A DNA stretch of 64,000 bases from Vanessa cardui (GCF_905220365.1 NC_061138.1:1240001-1304000), one strand, 5' to 3'; numbered from the stretch's first letter, positions 12,627-26,200 are shown. Notes: a model not told the origin generated them from the sequence alone. Numbers and translations: made by a program.

Positions 12627-13385
12627 TGTACAGTCGGGGTAAGATAAGGTTCGTCACCTTAAGATCTATTTTCGTGTGCTCGAGAATATCCGACACTGAC
12701 AGACATATTTTGATAATTAAGTAGAAGATATCATAGTCCAAGATTTTTAGATGTCCTCTCAGATGGCGGCTAACGCTCGCGGTTTCGGGCGACAGAAACT
12801 CGGTTTTATACTTAGGAGGCGTCCTCTGATATAATCCGAAAAATCACGTAGGATTTTATGCAAACCGGACCGATTTTTGGTGATAAAATTCCTGGACTAT
12901 CATATCTAATTTAAATTTGTAATGACTGATTACGTCATTAAAAAGATTTCATCTATACATAAAATAAAATTGGAGTGTCTGTTTGTAATATTAAAATAGC
13001 CCTATTTGACTAACGGCATATACACGGTACATATGCCAAAATAAAATATTTTCTGTTTGTCTGTCCGTCTGTTTGTTCCGGCCAATCTCGGGAACGGCTG
13101 GACCGATTTTGACGGAACTTTCACCGGCAGATAGCTAATAAAATGAGGAGTAACTTAGACTACACTTTTTTTTGTTAAATTCAAAAGCGTACAAGGTCGC
13201 GGGCTCGGCTAGTGTTGATGTAAAACTAAACGTAGTCAAAATATGTTACACTATTTCAAACCAAGTTATCATGCTATGTAAGTTTTATTTTATGTATGTG
13301 CTTCGGTTTCAAAAGGTACTAAGAGCTTACTTGATAAAGCAATGAGTTTGAAAACTGACAAAGGTTTTCTTAGTCTGACTGTACA
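12627..13385. mobile_element. Longer copy of the TGTACAGTC-family element
   Basis: Starts TGTACAGTCGGGGTAAGATA and ends with the reverse form TTCTTAGTCTGACTGTACA. The 759-bp body contains a GC-rich patch at 12760-12830 and an inserted family-4 repeat at 12955-13215. Confidence 0.6.
12955..13215 (+). mobile_element. Family-4 repeat
   Basis: Full-length relative of 12035-12215: GTGTCTGTTTGTAATATTAA through GGCTGGACCGATTTTGACGG to CGCGGGCTCGGCTAGT. It is nested in the 12627-13385 element. Confidence 0.65.
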
Positions 13386-13389
13386 CAAT

Positions 13390-14040
13390 TGTATGTTTTA
13401 AATGCAAATATTAATTATAAAATAACTCTTATATTTTATTTTGTATAATTTACAAATGTTCACTTAATATATGTTAAACGAAAATTTGCAGGAAATTCGT
13501 ATGTATTTAAACAATTACATTTTTTTTAATACTGGACCAGTTTATATTAAAAAAATCTTTTTTTTTCGTGTTAATATAAAACAAAATTCGTGCGTCTAAT
13601 ATCTTAATCTCAGTGAAAAATAACAATAAAAAAGGCTTACAATTAATCATTAAATCACAACGCAATTTATAAATATTCAATAATTATATAATTTATTAGT
13701 GGTTTTTATTAGGAGTATTCAATTCAACTAATAAATACTATGTAGATAAAATCTAAGGTCTACGTTAAAAATAATTTAATTCACTGCATTTACATAGTAA
13801 TATTTGGAAATATTCTTATAACATATAATATTTGTTCAATCAAGGCGAGTATAGTCGTAGCAAAATAAATTATGCAAAAATTCTAGGCCCTGAAATCACT
13901 ACTGAATTGAATATTTAAAAGTTAAAATTTTACTAATATAATATAATATTAATAATTAAAATACAATATTGTCATACACTTATTACTAATAATAATTTAA
14001 TGTTTTAATTATGTTTTTTGACATTGTCATATATATATAA
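13390..14040. other. AT-rich 3' flank of the cyclase gene
   Basis: Very AT-rich, no coding or repeat family recognised. The cyclase 3' UTR probably ends in or near its right edge. Confidence 0.5.
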
Positions 14041-14044
14041 TATA

Positions 14045-14050
14045 TTTATT
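14045..14050 (-). terminator. Candidate poly(A) signal of the cyclase gene
   Basis: AATAAA on the minus strand 108 bases past the stop codon. It is the first good match after the stop, but the sequence is so AT-rich that chance copies are common. Confidence 0.3.
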
Positions 14051-14157
14051 AGCTAGTGGGTTTTATGATTTTAAAGCATTTATATGTCAATATAACACTA
14101 ATAATACGAAGAAGTCATTTCATTGATTATACTAAAAGGAAATTACTATAATCCTGT

Positions 14158-14272
14158 TCACTGTCCGGCCCCTATATTGGGGGTTTTCACAAAATACGTC
14201 ACTAAAGTCCCTTTACCTTTCACGAAAGTCGGCCCCCGACATTCGCAAGTGTAACCAGCTTTCATCAGCACT
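14158..14272 (-). CDS. Ac76E: Cyclase exon 21: C-terminus and stop
   Basis: Residues 897-934 and the TGA at 14160-14158. GYTCECRG and [16 protein letters not shown] form the last C2a strands; Lys915 corresponds to the phosphate-contacting Lys1065 of AC2. The tail after TYFVKTP is only seven residues. Acceptor TTTCAG. Confidence 0.95.
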
Positions 14273-17200
14273 CTGAAACAATTGCAACAAAAATCAAAAT
14301 TAAATTTAGAACGAACACTACATTGGATCCAAAAGTTGGCCGTTTGAACCAATGTTGTAATATAATCATGATAATTTTGTTTCTATTTATTTAATTTCAA
14401 ACCGACTCAACTCAACGCGCGAAACTCAAAACTAACGCAAATAAGCACTCCAACCATTTATTACTTTATTATTATTAGTTACATTATTTAGCAAAAGGAA
14501 ATGAAAATTCAGTTATATTTTTTCTATTGTTAAATAGAAAACAGCTTATAAATTATTGAAATATCCCTTTACTTATTAAGTGGTTTTAAAAATAAACAAT
14601 TTATCCCTTCAACTTTATTGTAGCTATTTTGACGATATACGATTTTGCTATTATTTTTAGATAGGGATTAAAAGAACTCCATGCATACATTTTGACTGAG
14701 GGGATTGATTCCACTGAGGGCTATATGCCGAGATAATACTAAAAATGTTAAATTATACGTTTTATTGAGCTTAATGTTGTGCTGGCTGTAAAGATTAATA
14801 AGAGTGATAACTATCAAGTTGCTTTTTTTAAGATATGGTACGAAAGGACAGCTCACATCTTTTTTTGTGTTCTTGAGTCCAAATACCCCTCTCAATCCGA
14901 AACGGATTAAAAGAAAATCAAGTGTGTCTAATCAAGTTACTGCAATACGATTAAGTTGATATTCGTGTGACAGAATATCTTTATACAGAAATAACATCCT
15001 CACTATTGTTTCTATTACCACAAAGAACGAAGTTAATTAACCGCGTGGATGCAGCGAATTGTCATGCCATGTCATGTTCTTACCATTTGTCATTTTGATA
15101 TGTTTTATACCATTACGTATGATAAGTATCATACGTAATGGTATAAAACATATCAAAATTTAAAATTTAATATCTGAATTTTTAACGTTGTTTTTCTTCT
15201 ACCAATAAACTGAATGGACATGGGGTAAGAAGGCTCCACGTACTTGGCCGTGTCCTCGGTGACGTGTATGCGGCCCATGAGGCCGGTGGAGTCCATGCGC
15301 GAGGCCACGTTGACGGTGTTCCCCCAGATGTCGTACTGCGGCTTCTGCGCGCCCACCACGCCCGCGATCACCGGCCCGTGGCTCAGGCCTGGCGGGTTAC
15401 ACGGCTCACGTTTAAGGTGTAATAGTGTACACGCAACGTACAGCAACGTCGAGTAAAGCATCTACACCTTGGAGTGGCATACTACACCGAAAACCAGTGT
15501 ACTAGACCATGGAGGACTGACAAAAATCAGTACAGTTTGACTAATCAGTATATTTAGCTAAGTGCGAACGTCTTGCGAATAAGACAGACGTATAGCAATG
15601 TACACGCTTCGCCGTTCGCAGCGCTCGAACATTCGCGTCGGCGAATTTCCCATGGCCAGGCGATTAAACATATTTTTGGCAACTAGCGACACTTAGCTAA
15701 ACATACTGATAAGTCAAACTGTAGTGATTTTTGCCAGACCTCCATGGTCTAGTACTACACCGGTTGTCGTGGGTACGCCACTCCAAGGTCACGGGTTCGA
15801 TACCCGGCCGATTCGATATTCGATACAGAAAAAGTTTTCTATGTTGTCTTGGGTGTTTTCGGTACCGTAATTAGTTCTTCTTCTTCAATTTTTCATAACA
15901 CATATGCTTTGGCTACTTACATTAGGATCAAAGTATTGTATGTGATGTTATCCAGTATTTATTTCTTTATATGTATGAATATTTAGACAACGATAAATCA
16001 TATCTGACTAAACCCTAATAGAAACCTACCTATCCTTAATTTGAACCTCTGGAAGGATTCCCTGTTGATCTGATCAAGAATAGTCATCAGCGCGATCGCG
16101 AACTCCACGAGGACGGCCACCGTGTGTTCCTCTTTGCCGTCCTGGAAAAGTAAAAGTAAAAATGATTAACGTAACAAAACATAATTTACTTGGTGGTAGG
16201 GCTTTGTGCAAGCCCGTCTGGGTAGGTACCGCCCACTCATCAGTTATTCTACCGCCAAATAACAGTACTCAGTATTGTTGTGTTCCGGTTTGAAGGGTGA
16301 GTGAGCCAGTGTAACTACAGGCACAAGGGACATAACATCTTAGTTCCCAAGGTTGGTGGCACATTGACGATGTAAGGAATAGTTAATATTTCTTACAGTG
16401 TCATTGTCTATGGGTGGTGGTGACCATTTACCATCAGGTGGCCCATATGCTCGTCCGCCAAACTTTTGCAATTACTTCAAACTTAACTACTTATTGAGAG
16501 AGTAAAGTTTTTTTAAATAACGAGTATACTCTAAGGCGTATAAAAAAATGAAACGTTAAGTGTAATAAGTAGTATAAGCAAGTTTGTTCTTTCCGTGAAA
16601 GGGTTTTAAAGGCTATTTTGGTATAAATAGATATTAAAATACTACTTACAATTTGTTCTTCCTTCCCGGGCCTCAAACCTGAAGCGATCATGTAAGTGCT
16701 GCCGATCGTCTTAATCTTCTCAATACAACTGAATTTTGGCTTTAGAAGTAACTGAAAGAGGAAGCAATTGTTACTTTCTGGTAATGCCATTAATATTTGA
16801 ATTAAACTAAAATATGCCTTATTCCAGTAGATTTAAGAAGCAATTTTACATCTTCATTTAACAAGGTATTCAAAAAGCTATCAAAGATTCGGAATGTAGA
16901 TGCAAGACTAACAATAAAGTCATTAGCTACTCTTCCGGGACAGGATTTAGAGGAGGCTAACTAAGTAACTAGGCTATCTATTTTGCCCTAGGGAAACATA
17001 GATAGCCTAGTTATTTTTTTTTTAATAATTTTAAGAATTTATATCGGTAAGGTTTGTTTACAATTGATTTACTCTTCTTTTCAGTAACTTTTAAACTACA
17101 TTTCTAAACCCATCGTAACTTCTATGATTGTGGCCCTCTCGTGCGGAGGCCCCAGGTCAGTCGTACCGACGCTGTCCTCTCCTCCAACTACACTACAAAA

Positions 17201-20200
17201 TGCTGTTAGTCAAATACCTTATGAAAGTCATAAATAATCTCAATATCTAGATATCTATAGTATAATATAATCACATAATATCTTTCTTATGGAGTGCCCT
17301 ATCGTAGTTTCAAAAATCAAAAATCAAAATCAAAATAAACTTTATTCGAGTAGGCTTTTACAAGCACTTTTGAATCGTCATTTTACAATTAAGTGAAGCT
17401 ACCACCGGTTCGGAAAGTAGATTCTACCGAGAAGAACCGACAAGAAACTCAGAAGTTACTCTTTTTTAACATTTAAAAAATACAACGTCATGTTAATTAA
17501 ATACAATTATTTCAATTTTGACGACCTCCGTGGTCGAGTGGTGTGTACACCGGTTTTCACGGGTACGCCACTCTGAGGTCCCGGGTTCGATTCCCGGCCG
17601 AGTCGATGTAGATTACCATTACTTTTCTATGTTGTCTTGGGTCTGGGTGTTTGTGGTACCGTCGTTACTTCTGATTTCCATAACACAAGTGCTTCAGCTA
17701 CTTACATTGGGATCAGAGTAATGTATGTGATATTGTCGCATATTTATTTATTTATTAATTAATGTTGTCCTGGTTGCCCTATCCCTAAATCTGTTTCTAC
17801 CCAATTGAACTACAAGATGCCGTTAGCCTACCTTGTCGAAGTCGCAAATGATCTCGTTAAGCAGCCTGAGGCACTCGAGGCCTTGCTTGTTGACGTCCGT
17901 CTCGTCGTAGAACTCCTTGTAGTTGGGGATGGAAGCGAACATCACCGCTATGCTGGAGTACCGCTCGTGATACAACTCCTCCTGTGAATCCATTAGTAAG
18001 AATATTTTCGGTTCCTCTGGAGGAAGAAATTTACGTCGCAAGACTTGATTGGTATATTCAGGTGAATCTTCCAACGCTATAGTTACAGAAGGTCAAATAA
18101 ATGATCAGTAAATGATAGTCTGCGATAAGAAATCGTTGAAATTTAAGTGTAACACAGAGGCAAAATCGTGGTACAACTCCTCCTGCAAAGGATCCATTAG
18201 TATTAGTAGAAGTTAGTTAAGTTAAGTAGTCCATTAGTAGAATTTTACGTCGCAAGACTTGATTGGTATATTCAGGTGAATCTTACAACTCTGTACTTAA
18301 AGAGGGTCAGATAAATGAACAGTAAATGATAGTTTGCGATAAGAAATCGTTGAAATTTAAGTGTAACACAGAGACAAAATCGTCAGTTGTGGTAATAAAC
18401 GGTTATATTAATTACTATGTAGACACGTGATAGATTATCAAAGTATAAATGGTATTAGGTAACATCACTTTTAGGAATGTATTTATTTATTTTTATTGCA
18501 CCCTTAAAAAACTAAAAATTAAAACTAAAAAATACATTTTTGTTACATAAAAATTGCATGAGGTGCAACAGGCGACATTATCGCTAAGCAGCGATCTCTT
18601 CCAGGCAACCTTTGGGTAAAGGATCATAATATTGGTGTAAATGGGAAGGGTACAGTAACTTATATGTAGTATAAATACATAATAAAATAGTAAACAATAC
18701 ACAAATTCTTGATGAGTAAAATGTTTAATACCTTGGACGCCACGGATGTTAAGAAATGTTGCGCCACGTGAGCCGGCAGGATGTTTTCTAGCAGAATCTT
18801 AAATAAAAACAAAATTCATCAGTTAGGATATAACCTAACATCGAAAATTATGGATTCTACTCAGGGTCTACAAAATAATAAAGTAAAGTTAAAAAAAGTA
18901 AAAAAAGGAAACGAGTTAGGTGGAATACTAAATATACTTGGCATGTGTGTTTTTTTGTTTCCATTGAATCCACCCAGGAACATGGGAAATAACATTCCAC
19001 CTTTGTAAAAGGTTTAAGGTTACAATCAATTTATTTCAGGCTTATTTCAGGCTGATTCATAAATGAAGCTGAAATTGATTCAACTGAAGCTGATTCAAAT
19101 CAAATGTAATTACGTATATTAAAGAAACTTATAGTGTCTTCCATATCGAAGATATAATTTTAATACATTGTCTAAGAGTGCAGAAATATTTTGACTGTAA
19201 TATTAAAATGAAACCTTATTGATTCCTCTCATCGTTTCCACTTCTTCCTGTTCGAACTTCAGCTTGTCCTTCCACAGGAAATCAGTTCTGGATGTAAACT
19301 CAATCTGCCTGTCCAGGATATGCAGCAGAGCGGCGAGGAACACCAGTACGAGGCCGGCTTTAGCGGAGTATGGGAGCATTGAAAATCTGTAACGGTAAAA
19401 CAAAAGTCAGTGCTACTCTAAAAAAAACAATTCACTTAAATATCAGTATAGTACGACACAATTTCAATGTAGCAGCGACAAATTAAAATAAAAAAAATCA
19501 ATCATTAATATTTGGTTATGTGATATAACAAAATATTACGTTTGCATTGAGATCTTTTTCAAATATTAATTAATAAATATTGCCGATGTTAAATCTAAGT
19601 TGTGTATGTATTGTATGATATGAACTATAAAAAAAAATGAAAGATATGATTTTAGTGGTGCTTGTTCGGGTTCTAAATCAGACTCATCATCGTCCTGTAA
19701 CCACTAAGCATGAAACAATATTGCAGAACACTTTTTGCGGAGTCATCACCAGTCATCATCATTTTTTTGCGGAGGCTTTCGAATTAATTGTATGTAGAAT
19801 AAATACTAATGTAATAAGATACTATAAATTTACCCTAATAAAAACCTTGTTAAGAATTTTCATACGATCACACAATCCTAAAACAAACTCGTATACTTAC
19901 TCTGTATTTGTATCCTGCTTTTGGTACTGACTGAACAGTTCCGCTGACGCGAACAGCGTGATGTGCCCCAGTAACGTCAGGAGCATCAAAACGAGCTTCA
20001 GAACGAAACCGACTCGAAGGAACACCGATATCGAAGCTAACGTCAGCACTGAACTGTAGAGGTAGCTCTGAAAGTAGGAAATTATTATATTCAATCAATT
20101 ACATGAACGAAAAAAGATATGGGACCAATAATGTCTCCCTAGGTTAATTTTGGAGATTTTTTCTATATTATCCGGGCAGGCATATGAGTCCATACCACCT

Positions 20201-23200
20201 GATGGTAAGTGGTAGTAAAATCCAAACACGAAGACGACTAGTACAGACAGCAAGAAAGAGCTGCACTAGTCACCCTTTAATAATAATACATTTTTATATA
20301 AATAATGTCAAAAGATGCTAAGATAAGTATTCATATAGATTTTCTCTCTATTTTTTCAAACTTATACTCCAATGATTAGTGTATAGATTTAATTACTATT
20401 AGAAAGATATAACACACTGTGGATTAATGACTTTACGTGCGTCATTATTCTGTAAATTCCGATTACTTAACTCCAGGCTTTTATCGATAATTCATTGATT
20501 GAAAAATTTAACAAAATTTTATTAGTTTTGCTGGCGCTTCGAAATCGTACATTGTTAACTAAATTTAGCATATATAAATAATTTGCTCTATTTCATTCAT
20601 GACTCATTTTTTTAAATCAGATCCTTTATTTTTTTGGCGAATCATTTATAAATTATAATTTAAATGTTTTGCAAACAAATTGTATAATATGTATTAGTAT
20701 TACGCAATAATAAAAACTCCAGAGTATTCTTGAAAATAAGTATTTTTATGAAAAATAAAAATTACTTCAATTTAATTAGATTTTTAATAGTTTAAGCTTT
20801 ATTAACTAATAGGATATTGTTTCGTCTTTACCTAATTATATCCATATTGAAGGTGAGCAGGTAAGAATAATTTACATAACTACCTTAATTAATTGAAATA
20901 TAATAATAATGATATACTCACAGGAGCAGAGTCAACATCAATTTCCATCGGCAAATCGGTGAGGGCGGTATCATTCCAAGTGGAGTTTACAATTTTACTA
21001 TTAATGGGAAATTCTTGAATAATATATGTTTGGAACTGAAATAAAAGATACGTATTATATTACAATTTGTTCGTCCTAACTTCGCTTTAAATTGAGTTTT
21101 CCGATAATACTTTCATAGTTATTCCATGAAAGTCTGTAAGTAGTGCAATAAGATCTGAAATGTAAATTTTTCTGTTATTTTTAATATAGAAAGTCTTACA
21201 AAAATAACAACTTGGATGGCTAAGATTATTATTGTTTCCAAAATATACAATAGCATTTAAATGCCAAGCCCGTCTGGGTAGGTACCACCCACTCATCAGT
21301 TATTCTACCGCTAAACAACAGTTCGCCGTATTGTTGTGTTCCGGTTTGAAGATTGAGTGAGCCAGTGTGACTACAGGCACAAGGGACTTAGCATCTTAGT
21401 TCCCAAGGTTGGTGGCACATTGACGATGAAAGGAATCGTTAATATTTCTTACAGCGTCATTTGGGTGATGGTGACCACTTTCCATCAGTTGGCCCATATG
21501 CTCGTCCGCCAACCTATACCATAAAAAATGTTATTAATTAATATTGAGATCGTTTAATCTAAAAAATAGTCAATTACCAGATTAATTACAGCGCAGAAGC
21601 TGATGAGGATCACGGATATAACAAACATAGTGAGTCTGATGTAACAGCTGTTGGCAACCACCTGGAAAATGCAATAAAAATAATTTAGATCATCCTTAAT
21701 TTTAAAATATCAAAGCATTTAAAATAAATGGAAATATTAAATTAAATTAAAAAAAACTGGCCATTACTTTAGACTTTACAGACCGTAATTAGTTGAGGTA
21801 AAGTATAAGAGCTGGCAAAATTAAACAGTTCCATTTTATAGTGGAAAAAATATCTTTAATACCAGTTATAATACTATTGATTAATTACTTATAACTCGCC
21901 AAAGCATATCGTGATAATTTAAGAGAAGATACTAGTTACTGAAAACAGGTATCTAGATCAGGGACTATAACGATACAATTTTATGTATCCAATCGAGTTA
22001 GACTGGCTAGGTACATACTTGGCATAAGTAGACATTATGTCTCAGATTTTTTTACTAAAAGGGGTAAACTTCCTATTGCTAGCAAAAAGCCCCACACCCA
22101 AGTAAATACTTTTAACGCGTTTGGTGCGGCATCATTTTTTGGCTGCGATACGGGGCGTTGAATATCTCGTATGAAAACTATCATCATACCGGTACGGGGC
22201 TTATTAGACCCCGTAACATATAAGAAACTGAAACTCGATGCGAAGTGATGCTGTAATGTGATCGAATTTTATTTTTTTGCGGTACATGGTGTAAGAGACA
22301 TCGTATTAAGTAGATACACCATCAGTCTGTTTTTTAAAGACATCCTATAAATATATTTATCATTTTCCTACAGAGGCCAAGCGTTTCGACAGCAAATGGA
22401 GCAAAAAAGTAATTAGATATAATACACGAATATTTAGTCCCCTTGGAGCAGTGTTGCAAAAAGCTTCATCAAAAGTATAACACCTCGCCTCATTGCCTCC
22501 ACTGGTGACAGGAGGGCTGGTTCGTTTTTTGCCCAGAGGATCGGAATTGCGATTCAACGGGGAAATGCTGCTAGCATTTTTGATTGATGCAAGATTTATA
22601 CAGTAACTAATTTTAGTATATTTAAGCATTTAATGTTGTTAATTTTTATGTTAATAAATTTATTATTCTTTCCTACAATATAACAAATAGACGTTACGGC
22701 CTTCGCACAACAGTTAAATCTGTTTATCTTAGCTGCACCGCAAGGGAGACATACGAGGCGTATTAGACCTCGCTCCGCTAACATATTTCAATAGCTTACT
22801 TGTCCAGGCTTAGTGCAGTTGTCTACGTATAGTTCATCGGGTACGTCGGACAGCAGAAGACCAGCTCGCCCGTCCGACCACGACAAGTACACGAAGACCA
22901 GCAGTGTGATTAACGTTGGGCCAAATGACGCGTAAATGATTACACTTCTGCAAATGATAACAGTATTAATTACTATTATTATTTGTAGCAGTTCTGTTCC
23001 GTAAGAATTGCGTTATGGAAACGCACTCGAACTCACAACTCACCGAATAACATGAGCATTGATTTTAGCATATCAAGGGTGAGAAATGAAAGTAATTCTT
23101 ATAGAATGGCACTGTAGATTAATACCAGACAAATATAATTCGACAGCAAAATTTTTTTTTTTTTTTGTTATTATTTAGTTTTTCTTCAATAGAACAATTT

Positions 23201-26200
23201 AAAGGAAAGGTAAAATAGTGTGTACACCGGTTTTTATGGTACACCACTCCTAGGTCCCAAGTGCAATTACCAGCTAAGACGATGTACAAAAATTAATTTT
23301 TTTCTATGTTGTCTTGAGTCTGAGTATTTGTGGTACCGTCGTCACTACTGTTTTACCATAAGACAAGTGCTTTAGCTAAGTAAATTTATTTAATAGATAA
23401 GTATGTTTTTGTTATTGATTATGAATATATGTAAACACTGATTGGGAGTCACTGCCTACTAAGATACAGGATCTCCTAGTTTAGGGGCAGGGTATGTGTA
23501 CACGTTACATATACCAAAATCACATTTTTACAATTTTTGTCTGTCTTTCTGTTAGTCTCTCTGTCTGTTTGTTCCGGCTTATCTCTGGAACGGCTGGACC
23601 GATTTTGATGGGACTTTCACCTGCAGATACCTAATATAATAAGGAGTAACTTAGGCTACAATAATTATTTTTTTGTTCCCAACGCTTACAATGTCGCGGG
23701 CACAGCTAGTAATAAATACATTTTGTTTTAGTGTGATACTTACTTAGCAACCGTCAGCAACTGTATGAACGCCAGCAATATGAACAGTCCGGCGGCGCAC
23801 GCCACGTAGTACTTAAACTGCGCGTCGGCCTGGTTCCTGTACTGCCTCTCCTGCTCTCTGTTCTTGAAGCCCAGAGTAATCCGACGGAGACCCTCGGAGT
23901 TATTGCTGGAAGCAGAGATGAGGTTGTCTTTAAAGTTTTTTTCTATGTCATTAAATGACTTAAGACTTTTTGTTACGAAGGTTATACAAAATTGGGTCTT
24001 CTACTATGTTTGAAAAAGGACTTGAAAATTTTGATTTTCCTAATAGAAAGTTACAAAAATACATTTCGGAATAATAAACACCCTTTTTGCCATAAAATAA
24101 AATCAAGCCCTTTATTCCCTTAAAAACGGTGTCAGTCATTCTGGTTACGTCATAATGATAAAAACAACAGTTGTGTTTGTACGACTGGCTCTCATTGAAC
24201 GTATATATTTGGTGTTTTTTTTTAAGGAGAAATTAATGAATTGCAATCGCTGTCACGGTGTGTAATATACAAATGCTAGCATTAAAACTCCTGAACAGTT
24301 GTTTATCAAAATCTCAGATGATTTTGAAACGACAGTTTTTGCCTATCTGACGCCACACCGTGACACCATAATGTTACATGACTATAAATTACGACTTTTA
24401 ATTTTAATATATTAAAATAATAATGCCCATTATGACTTCAAAATCAACATGTTATTTATATTTTATACTGTAGTTTTTTTATCAAAATTCATAATTTATT
24501 TTGTACTACCGTAAGTGGTACACTACCTGCAATCACAGCAGGTTCTTTGTGGAAGTAAATGCTGCTCGATCATTGCTAAGCTCTGAAATGAAAAAATAAT
24601 CATGTTTAATTTGACTATAACGACAACACTTAATAAGTAAATAACCTCCATTGACAAACAATAACCAGTATCATCACTTACAGAAATGCCAATGTTTTTA
24701 GCCAAAGTTGAGTCAGTTATGTTCGCAAATGGCTTATCAGCGCCCCAACACTCGACGTATTTAGTCATCTTGCTAGAGGGACGAGATCTCGTCGGGACTC
24801 CGGGAGTCGCTAAAATTATATCATTATTATAACTATATAACTGCTACAAACAGAGACATTAGTTGTTACTTTAAGCATTCCTTAGTATAAATAATATATT
24901 GCAAATCTATAAAGGGAAAATTTACCAATTAATCCTTACAAAAATTCTCTTCGAATCTTTTTAAATATAAATGTGGATTTTAATTTTACGATAAAAAATC
25001 ATTTTTGTCAAGAAAATTAAAGTCATCAATCTTAAAATTTAAATTCAATCAACATTAAGGAATACGGAAAGGGTTATCCTAATATGAAATGCATTATAAA
25101 AACATGCATTACAATAGGATATGTAAAAGTTCCATAAAGTTTTCAGAGGACATCACTGATAACAAAATATAAGAAATGAACACATTTATCATGAATGGAA
25201 AATATCAATGAAAGGGAATTCTCTATATCTGTCTAATCTAATTCACAAATCACTCAACCCTTCATGATTCACATGCCTGTATAGGGGGAATATTAATTTG
25301 CAACTAACTTAGGGACTCCACAGACATAGTACTTAGCATCCGAAGATAAAAAGGTTGGGCGGTATCCCTTGGCACGGATGAATCTGTATCGAAGTCTAAG
25401 GAAATAAAATCAAGAATATTTTAGTCCATCTTTTTAATATTCAATAGACTTCTAGCAAAGACTGTTTTAATATTATTTTATACAAGAACAGCCTGCAAAT
25501 TTGCCAGGCTAAGGCCTCCTCTGCTTTTGAGAAGGTTTGGAACATATTCAACCACGCTGTTCCAATGCGGGTCGGTGGAATACACATGTGGCAGAATTTC
25601 TATGAAATAAGGCACGTGCAGGTTTCCTCACGATGTTTTCCGTCACCGGTGCCCACGAGATGAATTATGGACACAAATTAAACACATGAATTTTCAGTAG
25701 TACTTGACTGGGTTTGAACCCGTAATCATTGCTTAAGATGAACGCGTCCTAACCACTGGGCCATCTCTTATAATATTTATTTTTATTATTGTTTGGTACG
25801 AATTTATTACTGTACCACGTTCAGTCATTCTAAAGCATTAAAAAGTTAACAATAATACCAAAATTTACAAATATAATGATGGTCGTTAGTACCTGTTCCC
25901 ATAATAGGGCTAATAGCTCCAATGATGGAACCGCTTCTACTTTTAGGCTTGGCCACTACAGCTCCATTCCCAAGGGCCTCACCAGGACTGGTGGCATTAT
26001 TGTTATCAAATGCAACTGTCTTAGGTCCATCAACTTTAACCGATGCTCTTCTGCTTAGGTCTGAAATGGTCAGTTTATATTCTTATTAAGATGTAGGTAT
26101 TTGGTTTATAATTTTTGGGTCATATCGAAAAGAATTTTGGAATCAGTTGAGAAGAGTTTCGTGTTATTACAATATGACGATGAATAAAACAGAACAAGCC

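Noticed and set aside
15238..15243. Alternative donor GTGGAG for cyclase exon 20
   Set aside because: It would break the frame with exon 21 and change the spacing between the Asn875 and Lys915 equivalents, which otherwise equals that of AC2.
17519..17600. Possible tRNA gene (GACCTCCGTGGTCGAGTGG ... GGTTCGATTCC)
   Set aside because: The head recurs at six places with the same non-tRNA body and tail and cannot be folded as a complete cloverleaf by eye, so it is a SINE head.
17805..17987. 60-codon plus-strand frame [18 protein letters not shown]
   Set aside because: Antisense of cyclase exon 17.
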